Below are positions 51,666-60,431 of a stretch of DNA of 64,000 nucleotides, one piece after another. Position 1 is the stretch's first letter, and each line of letters starts with the position of its first letter. A model generated the notes under the pieces. The model saw only the letters and a list, made by a program, of their open reading frames with translations, had not been told where the DNA came from and did not search any database. Source of the DNA: Flavihumibacter cheonanensis (lineage in GTDB: Bacteria; Bacteroidota; Bacteroidia; Chitinophagales; Chitinophagaceae); contig NZ_JAKRWF010000007.1 in assembly GCF_022352215.1 (NCBI RefSeq), positions 1 through 64,000 on the forward strand, read 5' to 3'. The position numbers and the translations under genes were made by a program.

Positions 51666-53018
51666 TTATTTAAGGTGAGGGCTTTGAAAGCCCAGTTTTT
51701 TAAGGCCTTTTTGCACTTCAGGGCAGGACATGAACAGTTTCCAAAGCAAGCCAGTCCGGTGATTTTCGATCATAACTATGATCGGTCCCTGGTCAATGGC
51801 AAGGTGGCTGGAAGCGTACCAGTTTTGTGTTTCATTGAAGGCATCTACAAAACCGTATTCTGACCAGATCTTATCACCCAATTGTTCATAAAAATGGCGA
51901 AGCGCCTGCATAGAATATTCGGATGTATAGGGAAATGCAGAAAGTGCTGCGGTAGGAGTGATCGTACCCTTATCATTGGTTGGTGAATGGGCATCATATC
52001 CATTGTATGTATCACTGGCGGTGAGACCCCAGGATTGTGGGCCATATCCTTTGAACTGATTGGGATTACGCACACAATGTTCCCGGTTGATCAGGGTATG
52101 ATTGCGATTTTGAATCCAGTAGTCTGCATAGCGATCCTTCAATCCACGTGGATCTAAACCCAGGAAGGAATAATGAGAAAAGAAAAGTGGTCCGCCAAAG
52201 TCAAACCCCAGGGGCAGTTCTATCCCATAAAACTCTTTGCCATTTTTAAAGAAATTGCTCTGAGCCCATCCATTGTGATAAACCGCGGGAGAAACCGGAT
52301 AGCGATCTGCTGAGGCAGCCAGCACATACATGATCAGGCATTCATTAAAACCACGAACCGGAAAATTCATTGCCCATCCGTTATTAGGGCTCCAGTGCCA
52401 GTAGAGTACCTCCTGGTTATTGGTAAACCAGTTCCATTCGATATCATTCCAGAGCCAATTGATCCGGTTTCGGAGTTCCCCTTCAACCGGATTATCTGCA
52501 TTGAAGTATTGTCGTGCTGTCAACAGACCCTGGAACAGAAAAGAAGACTCTACCAGGTCGGCACCATCATCTTTGCGACTAAAGGGAATGGTTTTCCCTG
52601 TTTCACCATTCAGCCAGTGAGGGAAAACACCGTGATAGGAATCTGCTTTAGAAAGAAAGCGAACCATCTTAAGGAGGAATTTAGCAGCCGTATCACGTTG
52701 AATCCATTTTCTTTCAGTTGCCACAATCACTGCCATAATTCCGAAGCCCGTACCACCGGTTGTAACTACTTCACCACCATAATTAAACGATTCGTTGCTG
52801 CGTTCCCGTGATAGTCCGGAAACCGGATGCGCAAAATCCCAGAAATAGCGAAAGGTTTGTTGCTGAACCAGATCGAGTAAAGCAGAATCGGAAAGATTCC
52901 GGGGTCGATCTGTTGCAGAAAAAGCTAGCGGTTTCGGTTGCTTTTTCTTTTGCGCATAGGCAACACTGTTGAAGGCGCCAATCAGGCAGCAGAAAAAAAC
53001 AAAATGGCGGATTTTCAT
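51666..53018 (-). CDS. GH144-type (PF10091) exported glycosidase
   Basis: A 450-residue protein with an SPI signal (HFVFFCCLIGAFNSVAYAQ) and an (alpha/alpha)6 barrel: FRYFWDFAHPVSGLSRERS, TTGGTGFGIMAVIVATERKW, YHGVFPHWLNGETGKTIPFSRKDDGADLVESSFLFQGLL, VLYWHWSPNNGWAMNFPVRGFNECLIMYVLAA and WGLTASDTYNGYDAHSPTNDKGTITPTAALSAFPYT. Characterised GH144 members are endo-beta-1,2-glucanases that make short sophoro-oligosaccharides; PF10091 also covers GH162 and uncharacterised groups. It is 450 residues and close in sequence to its upstream neighbour, which suggests duplication. Confidence 0.85.
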   Translation of the reverse strand: MKIRHFVFFCCLIGAFNSVAYAQKKKQPKPLAFSATDRPRNLSDSALLDLVQQQTFRYFWDFAHPVSGLSRERSNESFNYGGEVVTTGGTGFGIMAVIVATERKWIQRDTAAKFLLKMVRFLSKADSYHGVFPHWLNGETGKTIPFSRKDDGADLVESSFLFQGLLTARQYFNADNPVEGELRNRINWLWNDIEWNWFTNNQEVLYWHWSPNNGWAMNFPVRGFNECLIMYVLAASADRYPVSPAVYHNGWAQSNFFKNGKEFYGIELPLGFDFGGPLFFSHYSFLGLDPRGLKDRYADYWIQNRNHTLINREHCVRNPNQFKGYGPQSWGLTASDTYNGYDAHSPTNDKGTITPTAALSAFPYTSEYSMQALRHFYEQLGDKIWSEYGFVDAFNETQNWYASSHLAIDQGPIIVMIENHRTGLLWKLFMSCPEVQKGLKKLGFQSPHLK

Positions 53019-53033
53019 CGCTGTTGTTTTAGG

Positions 53034-54698
53034 TTATAGATAGGGTGCAGTAAATCCCAGTTTACGCAGTGCGGCTTTTACTTCAGGTGCAGCTGAAAAA
53101 AGGTCCCAGCACAAACCGGTCCGATGGTTTTCAATCATCACAATTATCGGGGCCTGGTCAATGGCCAGGAAACTATCAGCAAACCAGGCATTGTGAAGGG
53201 AGAATGCATCAATAAAACCGTACTCTTTAAAAAGTTTATCGCCAAGGACATAATAGTAAAACTTCAGAGCAGCCATTGATTCATCCGGCGTATAGGGAAA
53301 GGATGCGAGTGCTGCTGTTGGAGCAATTACACCCCGGTCGTTCTGTGGAGAACTGGCCGTATATCCATTTGGGATATCGCTGGCTGTTAGTCCCCATACA
53401 CTGCCGCTGTATCCAAAAAACCGGTTCGGGTTTTGTATACTGTGCTGGTAATTAATTTTTGCATGCTGACGGTTCTGCACCTCATAATCAGCGTAGGCAT
53501 CTTTAAGGCCTATCGGATTGATCCCCAAAAAGGAATAATGAGATAAAAACAGCGGACCACCATAAGGCTCACCCAGCGGCAAATTAATACCATAATAGGA
53601 TGCACCATTCTTCATGGCACCTTCCCTGGCCCATCCCTTATCATATACCTCTTTTGAGACCGGATGAGTTGGAGAACCGGCAGCCATCACATAGGTAACC
53701 AGGCATTCGTTCCAACCTCTGATGGGCAGGTTCATATCCCAGCCAAAATCAGGACTCCAGTGCCAGAAGAGAACATTTCCATTATTGCGCAGGAACCAGT
53801 CCCACTCAACTGCTTCATAGATTTCGGTTATACGCGACCGTAACTCAATTGCAGCCGGGGCGTTATCATCAAAGTATTCACGCGCGGTGAGCAGGCCCAT
53901 GATAAGAAAAGAAGTTTCAACCAGGTCGGCACCATTGTCTTTCTGACTAAAGGGGATAGTTACCCCGGTTGCACCATTCATCCAATGTGCGAAAGCTCCA
54001 TGATAGCGGGTGGCTTTGGTGCGTAAAAATTCAGTAATGGTTTGAATTCTTTCCAGCCCTTGTTGGCGTGTAATAAATCCGCGTTCTATCCCAACCAGCA
54101 GGGCCATAATGCCAAAGCCTGTACCACCGCTGGTTACCAGGTCTCCGGAACTGTTTCTTTCCCGGGCCATCCCACTAACGGGGTGACCAAAATCCCAGAA
54201 ATACCGGAAGGTTTGTTCCTGAACTTTGGTAAGCAGTGCATCATCCGTAAGAGCTGGGAATTTGGAGGAGGAATCCAGCTTCGTTACAAACTGCTGATCC
54301 ACTGATGAAATAAAGTTTCCCCCGGATGCTGATTTCAAAGTAGTTGCCAGTTGAAGGCGGTGGAAAGTCAGGAAATCCAAATTGCCGGTTGGCTGGATTT
54401 TCAGGACTGAATCTTTTTGTTCAAGCACCACATTTGCAGCGATTGTCTGACCTGCTTTATTGGTCAGACTAACCGCGTTGGTTACACTGGAAGGCAGTAC
54501 AGGTTCTGAAAAAACAATCCGGATCACCGGATTACGGCCCAGGTTATACCGGACCGAATTCCATTCCTCGCCGTCCAGCAGCAGCCGGTTTACCTTTAGT
54601 TGTTTGGGCACAACCGGTTCCGGCTTTTCTTCTTCAGACTTGGAGCAGGCTGTAAAAAGAACACCGAGGCAAACAGCATATAAAACAAAAAATCTCAT
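53034..54698 (-). CDS. GH144-type lipoprotein with N-terminal Ig-like domain
   Basis: A 554-residue protein with a lipoprotein signal (LYAVCLGVLFTAC, Cys18), an Ig-like domain (about 35-135: NRLLLDGEEWNSVRYNLGRNPVIRIVFSEPVLPSSVTNAVSLTNKAG, SbsA type), and the same PF10091 barrel as its neighbour (FRYFWDFGHPVSGMARERN, WHWSPDFGWDMNLPIRGWNECLVTYVMAA). The lipoprotein form suggests a surface enzyme making fragments for SusC/D, and the neighbour without a lipid anchor a periplasmic one. The start is 12 bases after the GH30 stop. Confidence 0.87.
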   Translation of the reverse strand: MRFFVLYAVCLGVLFTACSKSEEEKPEPVVPKQLKVNRLLLDGEEWNSVRYNLGRNPVIRIVFSEPVLPSSVTNAVSLTNKAGQTIAANVVLEQKDSVLKIQPTGNLDFLTFHRLQLATTLKSASGGNFISSVDQQFVTKLDSSSKFPALTDDALLTKVQEQTFRYFWDFGHPVSGMARERNSSGDLVTSGGTGFGIMALLVGIERGFITRQQGLERIQTITEFLRTKATRYHGAFAHWMNGATGVTIPFSQKDNGADLVETSFLIMGLLTAREYFDDNAPAAIELRSRITEIYEAVEWDWFLRNNGNVLFWHWSPDFGWDMNLPIRGWNECLVTYVMAAGSPTHPVSKEVYDKGWAREGAMKNGASYYGINLPLGEPYGGPLFLSHYSFLGINPIGLKDAYADYEVQNRQHAKINYQHSIQNPNRFFGYSGSVWGLTASDIPNGYTASSPQNDRGVIAPTAALASFPYTPDESMAALKFYYYVLGDKLFKEYGFIDAFSLHNAWFADSFLAIDQAPIIVMIENHRTGLCWDLFSAAPEVKAALRKLGFTAPYL

Positions 54699-54710
54699 TC
54701 GTTTTCCAGA

Positions 54711-56156
54711 TTAATCCCACACAAAAGTTGTAACAGATCCGCCCTGTAAATTCACGGTTGCCAATTGTCCTTTGTATTTGATCGCGAAGGTTGAATTGCC
54801 GGGAGCTTCTCTCAGGAGGATCAATACTTTTTTCCCTTCGGGTGTAAGGAAAGCAACATTGTCCAGTCCGGGTGGAACATTACTATGAATTCGCACGGAT
54901 CCTGCAGGAACAAATTTGGCAGCATGACCTATAATATAATAGGAAACATTTTTCTGAACTGCTCCATTCTGAATAGTAAGTGCGCCTTTACATTCTGTAC
55001 AGCCACCGGGAGTATGAGGACCGAAACTGGCATCGTTTGCCAGGTTCCATTCGAGTGCCACTTTACTGTAATTGCGGGTGGTACCAATGATCACATTTTT
55101 AATATGCCAGAAAAGATCGCCCTGGAACTCTCCTTTTGCACCGGTCCATTGTTCAGTAAAATAGAGGTTCTTATCCGGATGTGCATCACGTACGGTTTTC
55201 ATTGCAGAAACCTCCCCGGCGTAGAGATGAAAGGCAGAACCATCTACATACTGTTTGGCCCCGGCATCATTCAGAATAGTAATCGGATAATCCGGGCGAT
55301 CCAGGTTATGGTCGTATATCACAATTTTAGTTGAAATATTCGCAGCTTTGAAAGCAGGACCAAGAGCATCCCGGATGAAATCACGTTGTTGTTCTGCCGA
55401 CATAAAGAGGCTGGGATTATTACCCGGATGAAGCGGTTCATTTTGTGGCGTGATGGCATCGATGGTGATACCATGTGCTTTCATAGCCTGGATATACTTC
55501 ACAAAATACTGCGCATAAACCTGGTGGTATTTGGTAAGCAGGCTGCCTCCTTTGGAATTGTTATTGTCTTTCATCCAGGTTGGAGGACTCCAGGGAGAAC
55601 CCATGATTTTAATAGCCGGATTGATTGCCAGAATTTCTTTGAGAACCGGAATCAGGTTTTGTTCATCCCTGGCGGTAGAGAAAGAAGAAAGGTCTTCATC
55701 TGTTTCTCCTGCAGGGAGATCGCTGTAACTGAAAACCTCCGCATCCAGGTCAGATGCACCGATACTAATTCTCAGGTAGCTGACAGAAATACTGTTTTCA
55801 TTTTTGCCAAACAGTTCCTGTAAAAGGGATGTGCGCTGCGCCTGTGGCAATTGCATCAGCAGATAAGCACTGCCACCGGTTAATGAATAACCGAAACCAT
55901 CCATGGTTTGAAACTGAACCGTACTGTCCACTTCTATGGTAGTAAGGTTATTATTGGTTGCAGAACTAAACTTTACCGAAGTGGGGAATTTTGCTAGCAG
56001 AGACAATTGATCTCCGCGCGTAACCCAATACGAAACTGTGGCGCCATCTGCAGGTTTAGGTTGCTCTTCCGGTGCTTTTTCTCCGGAGCAGTTTGACAGG
56101 GAACAGCTCATTAAAGAAACTAATAGTGCCAGAACAGTGAAATTCTTTTTTACCAT
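54711..56156 (-). CDS. GH30 beta-glucanase, probable subfamily 3 (beta-1,6)
   Basis: A 481-residue lipoprotein (signal TVLALLVSLMSC, Cys18). The GH30 TIM barrel has FQTMDGFGYSLTGGSAYLLMQLPQAQRTSLLQELFG, SYLRISIGASDLDAEVFSYSD, IMGSPWSPPTWMKDN, the acid/base Glu240 in TPQNEPLHPGNNPSLFMS and the nucleophile Glu335 in YFTEQWTGAKGE. The C-terminal beta-sandwich completes it. The motif details match the subfamily that hydrolyses beta-1,6-glucan, although neighbouring subfamilies act on other beta-glucans or glucosylceramide. It lies five bases after the FG-GAP gene. Confidence 0.9.
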   Translation of the reverse strand: MVKKNFTVLALLVSLMSCSLSNCSGEKAPEEQPKPADGATVSYWVTRGDQLSLLAKFPTSVKFSSATNNNLTTIEVDSTVQFQTMDGFGYSLTGGSAYLLMQLPQAQRTSLLQELFGKNENSISVSYLRISIGASDLDAEVFSYSDLPAGETDEDLSSFSTARDEQNLIPVLKEILAINPAIKIMGSPWSPPTWMKDNNNSKGGSLLTKYHQVYAQYFVKYIQAMKAHGITIDAITPQNEPLHPGNNPSLFMSAEQQRDFIRDALGPAFKAANISTKIVIYDHNLDRPDYPITILNDAGAKQYVDGSAFHLYAGEVSAMKTVRDAHPDKNLYFTEQWTGAKGEFQGDLFWHIKNVIIGTTRNYSKVALEWNLANDASFGPHTPGGCTECKGALTIQNGAVQKNVSYYIIGHAAKFVPAGSVRIHSNVPPGLDNVAFLTPEGKKVLILLREAPGNSTFAIKYKGQLATVNLQGGSVTTFVWD

Positions 56157-56161
56157 CGCAT

Positions 56162-59100
56162 TTAATTTGAAAAGTCAAAAATTAATGGGGACTGGTTATT
56201 TCTTACCACAACCAGTCTTTTTTTATTTCCGGGTGATCGAAGCCATTGAAGATCGCGCACTTCACCAGGAAAATGTGTAATCGGGAGCGAAGTACCATCC
56301 ATTGCAAAAATGATGGGGTTAAGCGCATCATATCGACCTTCATAGGGTGTGACATTGTAAAAATTTCCGGCAGCGATAAAATTTTTTCCCGACCCCTCCA
56401 TTTGTGCAAATGCAAAAATTGGTGCCAGTTGAAGAGAAGCGGGCAAATCAGATCGGGTAAACGCACCTTTGCCATTTGAGATAAAAACAGAGTTGCCAAG
56501 CACCTCCGCCTTCTGTTCTATATAATCAGTGAACAGGTCGTAGAGTATGAAGTCTACTGTTTTACCCGCCACTTCGCCATAGGTCAGATAGGCTTTCTTA
56601 AGGACTGGTAAAGCCCGCTCCAATTCATCTTTGGCGAGAAAAGGATATTCTTTTCCATCCATGGTATAGGCCATCACCTGTTCAATGCTTCCATTTTTAT
56701 CAAAGTCTTTTATGTAAAGCTTTAGAGGACCATTTTTCCCAGCATACAACTTGGAATTATGTCCCCAGTTACCAGCGAGAATATCCGTTTGACCGTCTCC
56801 GTTAGTATCAGTAAGGAAAATGGATTGCCATAAACCCGTAGACCCTGGAATAGGTTCGCGGGTAAGTTTGCCGGAATTATTTTTCGCGATAATCACCGGC
56901 ATCCACTCACCAGCTACAATCAATTCCGGGTAGCCATCTTTATTCAGATCAGCAAAGGAAGCAGAGGTAACCATGCCGATGTTCTCACCATCAAAAATGG
57001 ATTTATTGGCGATGGAAAATTTTCCCTTACCATCATTCAATAACAGATAGGAATGATGTGGAACTCCGTACTGGCGGGCATTGGCCAGTACACCAACAAA
57101 AATATCCTGGTCGCCATCTTTATCAATATCAGCAGCAGTAACAGCGCCTTTATTAAATCGTACGGGAGGAAGTGCAGTAGTATCCAGTTTGAAAACACCT
57201 TTGCCCTGGTTGATATACAAGCGATCCTGCAAACCCGGGTTATTGTCTTCCAGTTCATTACCACCAATTGCGATATAGAGATCCGGTTGTCCGTCGGTGT
57301 TAGCATCAAAAAAAATCGCATCCACTTCTTCCTGGGCAGCAAAGGGCTGAAAGAGATCTGCCTGTCTTGATTCAAATCCACCAGTTGCTGTTTGCATGAG
57401 AAGGGCACCTGGCTGTCCGGCTGCTCCGGTTATATATGCATCATCCAGGCCATCGCCATTCAGATCTGCAATTGCCATTTTAGGTCCGCGTGTGGAGAGC
57501 CCATGTGGTATCAGGTATTGTACATTATGATCTACAAATGCGTTCTCCCTGTGCTGGAAAGGAATGCTTGAAGTGGCTGGCTGAAACGGATCAACTGCAG
57601 GATTAAAGTAAGTTGTATAGTCAAATTTTCCGGAAGCATTTAACTGATCCAGCTCGATGGTTTGGTTAGCAGTGAACGCCGTTAGTACCTGGAATTGCTG
57701 ATCTGGCCATATCACCAGTAAGCTATCGATTTTTCCAATGGAGTCAAGACCAACAACCCAGCGGGTATCGGAGGAGGATTGAAAGCCACGGGTAGGTATA
57801 ATTTCCTGCAACTGGAGCTTGCCGGAATGGAATGCATACAAGCGGGCACCAATACCTTTGGAATTCAGTCCCTCTCCTCTTGTTTTGAATCGCAGGTATT
57901 GTTTAGGTTGCTGATTGTTTTTGAGCAGGACTGCCTTTTCATTTATGGCATTGATAAGGATATCCAGATCACCATCATTATCCAGATCTGCATAAGCTGC
58001 TCCGGTATAATATCCTTTCAGATTCGATGTGCCCCAGGTTTTTGAAACCTCTTCAAATAAACCGGAGCCGGAATTGCGGAAGAAGAAAGGATGGGTAGCA
58101 CCATCGGGCATCGCTTTGATGACTTCATCATCGTAGGCATCTGTACCACTGAGATTTTGGTTGCGCTCCATGGCACTAACAAAACGTACATAGTCAAGAT
58201 CAACCGGGCGTTTCAGGATGCCGCTGCTGATAAAAAGATCTTTATTGCCATCCCCATTGAAGTCGGCCAGCAAGGGGCTCCAGCTCCAGTCAGTAGCAAA
58301 CACGCCGGCCTGTAGTGCCTGATCGCTGAAACTTTTTCCAGCTCCATTATTAATTTGTAAAACATTTCTGGAGAATTGGTGCTGGTAGCCATTGCGTTCG
58401 AGCTTCAGTTTATAGATATCCGGATTTTCATCACTGCCATAGGTTTTGAGCGTTTTTTCATCGGGAGGCAGCATATCAACCGTAACCAGATCTACCTGGC
58501 CGTCATTGTTCAGATCTGCAGCATCATTGCCCATACTGAAGCGGCTGTAGTGTCGAAAATGTTCAGCACCTGCTTCTGTAAAACCACCCTGCTGGTTGTT
58601 GAGGTAGTAGTAATCGTTTTCATGAAAATCGTTTCCAACATAAATATCCGGCCAGCCATCATTATTAAAATCGGAGATAGCTAACCCCAATCCATAACCG
58701 AGTTTGCTTTGATAGATGCCTACGCTTGCAGAAACATCTGTGAAGGAATGTTTGCCTTCGCTGAGCTCATTACGATAAAGGCGGTCGCCGGCAAGGGGAT
58801 CAGGTTTTCTTCTGTTGGAGGTATCGATTATATTACTATGAGGTTGTTTGGAATGATTCAGGAGATAACAATCGAGATCGCCATCGCGGTCATAATCAAA
58901 AAAGGCGGCCTGTGTGGAGAGGCCGGAAAAATCCAGGCCATAGGCAGCTGCGGATTCCTGGAACTGATTGTTTCCTTTATTGATGTAAAGCTGATTTTTA
59001 CCGGTAAGCTGAAAAGATCCGGCAACTGCACAAACATAGATATCGAGAAAACCATCGCCATTGACATCTGCCATAGTAACACCTGAGTGCCAGTCGCCGG

Positions 59101-59452
59101 TACCAGCCACACCAGCGCTTTCGGTAATATCTTCAAACTGCAGGTTACCCTTGTTCAGGTAAAGGCGATTGCCCCCCTTTTTATTGGCAGTGAAATAAAT
59201 ATCGGGCAGGTCATCGTTGTTGATGTCACCAATTGCCACCCCACCACCATTGTAGTAATAGAGATAATAGAGAATATTAAGCCGTTCTCTTTTTTCCAGG
59301 TTGTTAGCAAAATCAATATTGGAGTCAGCGGCGGACAGGATGGAGAACTGGGTTGATTCCTGCTTACATCCGGACAGCAAGCTGAGAGAAAACAGGCCAG
59401 CAAGCAAAGCAGAAAAACATCGGGAAGAAATAATATGGCGAGCGGAATTCAT
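56162..59452 (-). CDS. Giant FG-GAP/ASPIC-UnbV (CRTAC1-like) lipoprotein
   Basis: A 1096-residue lipoprotein (signal LLAGLFSLSLLSGC). It consists of FG-GAP/VCBS beta-propeller repeats, each with a Ca-binding loop: GDINNDDLPDIYF, ADVNGDGFLDIYV, FDYDRDGDLDCYL, DFNNDGWPDIYV, DLNNDGQVDLVT, DFNGDGNKDLFI, DLDNDGDLDILI and so on. The middle carries the ASPIC/UnbV-like piece (RGEGLNSKGIGARLYAFHSGKLQLQEIIPTRGFQSSSDTRWVVGLDSIGKIDSLLVIWPD). Such proteins occur next to SusC/D in Bacteroidota and are probably surface glycan-binding scaffolds; catalytic activity is not indicated. The ATG at 59452 is used. The 80-base gap before it contains a 12-bp hairpin. Confidence 0.88.
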   Translation of the reverse strand: MNSARHIISSRCFSALLAGLFSLSLLSGCKQESTQFSILSAADSNIDFANNLEKRERLNILYYLYYYNGGGVAIGDINNDDLPDIYFTANKKGGNRLYLNKGNLQFEDITESAGVAGTGDWHSGVTMADVNGDGFLDIYVCAVAGSFQLTGKNQLYINKGNNQFQESAAAYGLDFSGLSTQAAFFDYDRDGDLDCYLLNHSKQPHSNIIDTSNRRKPDPLAGDRLYRNELSEGKHSFTDVSASVGIYQSKLGYGLGLAISDFNNDGWPDIYVGNDFHENDYYYLNNQQGGFTEAGAEHFRHYSRFSMGNDAADLNNDGQVDLVTVDMLPPDEKTLKTYGSDENPDIYKLKLERNGYQHQFSRNVLQINNGAGKSFSDQALQAGVFATDWSWSPLLADFNGDGNKDLFISSGILKRPVDLDYVRFVSAMERNQNLSGTDAYDDEVIKAMPDGATHPFFFRNSGSGLFEEVSKTWGTSNLKGYYTGAAYADLDNDGDLDILINAINEKAVLLKNNQQPKQYLRFKTRGEGLNSKGIGARLYAFHSGKLQLQEIIPTRGFQSSSDTRWVVGLDSIGKIDSLLVIWPDQQFQVLTAFTANQTIELDQLNASGKFDYTTYFNPAVDPFQPATSSIPFQHRENAFVDHNVQYLIPHGLSTRGPKMAIADLNGDGLDDAYITGAAGQPGALLMQTATGGFESRQADLFQPFAAQEEVDAIFFDANTDGQPDLYIAIGGNELEDNNPGLQDRLYINQGKGVFKLDTTALPPVRFNKGAVTAADIDKDGDQDIFVGVLANARQYGVPHHSYLLLNDGKGKFSIANKSIFDGENIGMVTSASFADLNKDGYPELIVAGEWMPVIIAKNNSGKLTREPIPGSTGLWQSIFLTDTNGDGQTDILAGNWGHNSKLYAGKNGPLKLYIKDFDKNGSIEQVMAYTMDGKEYPFLAKDELERALPVLKKAYLTYGEVAGKTVDFILYDLFTDYIEQKAEVLGNSVFISNGKGAFTRSDLPASLQLAPIFAFAQMEGSGKNFIAAGNFYNVTPYEGRYDALNPIIFAMDGTSLPITHFPGEVRDLQWLRSPGNKKRLVVVRNNQSPLIFDFSN

Positions 59453-59465
59453 GAGCTTTATGATA

Positions 59466-59502
59466 AAGAGGGGCTGAAACAATTCCTTGATCAGCCCCTC
59501 TT
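59466..59502 (-). terminator. Intra-operon hairpin between the LamG and FG-GAP genes
   Basis: A perfect 12-bp stem (AAGAGGGGCTGA, 59466-59477, with 59491-59502) and 13-base loop. On the minus strand a short T tract (TTTAT) follows. It lies 30 bases after the LamG stop and 13 bases before the FG-GAP start codon, and may be a partial terminator or RNA-processing site that sets a lower level for the enzymes. Confidence 0.6.
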
Positions 59503-59532
59503 ATATGCGAATACAAAGCCTTAACTACTGTA

Positions 59533-60402
59533 TTATTTTTTAGAATTGAAAAGGGCCTGCACTTCTGCTGCTGAAATAGCATCACCATACAGCCTTACCT
59601 GGTCAAGTTCACCTTTCCAGGAAGAAGAGAGCCAGTCATCGGAATCCAGGTTATTACCCGGACCATTACCAATTCTCATTTCTGTGATATGGTCATTTGC
59701 AAAATTGATGGCACCATGGTTATTCCAGGTGCGAACTTTTGGATTCGCAACTCCATCCAGGTAGAGGGTCATGCCACTGGTAGCCTGGTCATATACCAAA
59801 GCAATATGATGCCATTGGTTATCCAGCATACCGGGAATAACATCCGCATTTTCCCAGGTGAACCAATTGTCTGCCTTGTTTTTGTCGGCAGTCATCACTT
59901 TAACAGCACAACCGGCATTGTTGCCTTCGATGATAACAAACATGCTCGCAACAGACCAGTGTGCGTTAGCTACATCTGCCCGGAAACTAATCGGGTATTC
60001 AGGACCGTTACCACCTTTGTTGTTTTTCGTTTGTCCATCGCGTTTATACCAGAAAGAGATGGTGAAACTTTTAGCGGTTTGAGCAAAGTCGTTGGGCTTG
60101 GCGTATTTGATAAATTTCATCGCCTCCCCCTTAACACCTTTACCACTAACGCCATCCACTGCAGTAAGGGGATTATCTGCCGCAAAGTTGGCACGAATGC
60201 TATCCACTGCATTCATCAGGGGATTATCGGTTGTGCCATCAAAAGCTGCATAAAACTTAAGCGGGCCACCCGGAGGGTTGGAATCCTCGGGGTATTCACG
60301 CCATGCGGGTTCGGTACTTTTCTGGCAGGATGCCAGGATCACCGCAGACCCGGCAATAGCCAGGCTGCGACGAAACCATTTATTTAAAAGTATTGTAGTC
60401 AT
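59533..60402 (-). CDS. LamG-domain surface lipoprotein (probable glycan-binding)
   Basis: A 289-residue lipoprotein (signal SLAIAGSAVILASC, Cys26) with a LamG/concanavalin-like sandwich: FTISFWYKRDGQTKN, QWHHIALVYDQATSGMTLYLDGVANPKVR and ITEMRIGNG, ending SSSWKGELDQVRLYGDAISAAEVQALFNS. It is the third gene of the locus, in the position normally held by a surface glycan-binding protein after SusD, 29 bases after the SusD stop. The ligand is unknown. Confidence 0.87.
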   Translation of the reverse strand: MTTILLNKWFRRSLAIAGSAVILASCQKSTEPAWREYPEDSNPPGGPLKFYAAFDGTTDNPLMNAVDSIRANFAADNPLTAVDGVSGKGVKGEAMKFIKYAKPNDFAQTAKSFTISFWYKRDGQTKNNKGGNGPEYPISFRADVANAHWSVASMFVIIEGNNAGCAVKVMTADKNKADNWFTWENADVIPGMLDNQWHHIALVYDQATSGMTLYLDGVANPKVRTWNNHGAINFANDHITEMRIGNGPGNNLDSDDWLSSSWKGELDQVRLYGDAISAAEVQALFNSKK

Positions 60403-60431
60403 ACTTCAGGTTTTAAATCGGTGAAAACAAA

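Noticed and set aside
59689-60387. 232-residue open frame on the plus strand opposite the LamG gene
   Set aside because: Antisense to a well-supported LamG lipoprotein gene, with no recognisable domain or export signal.
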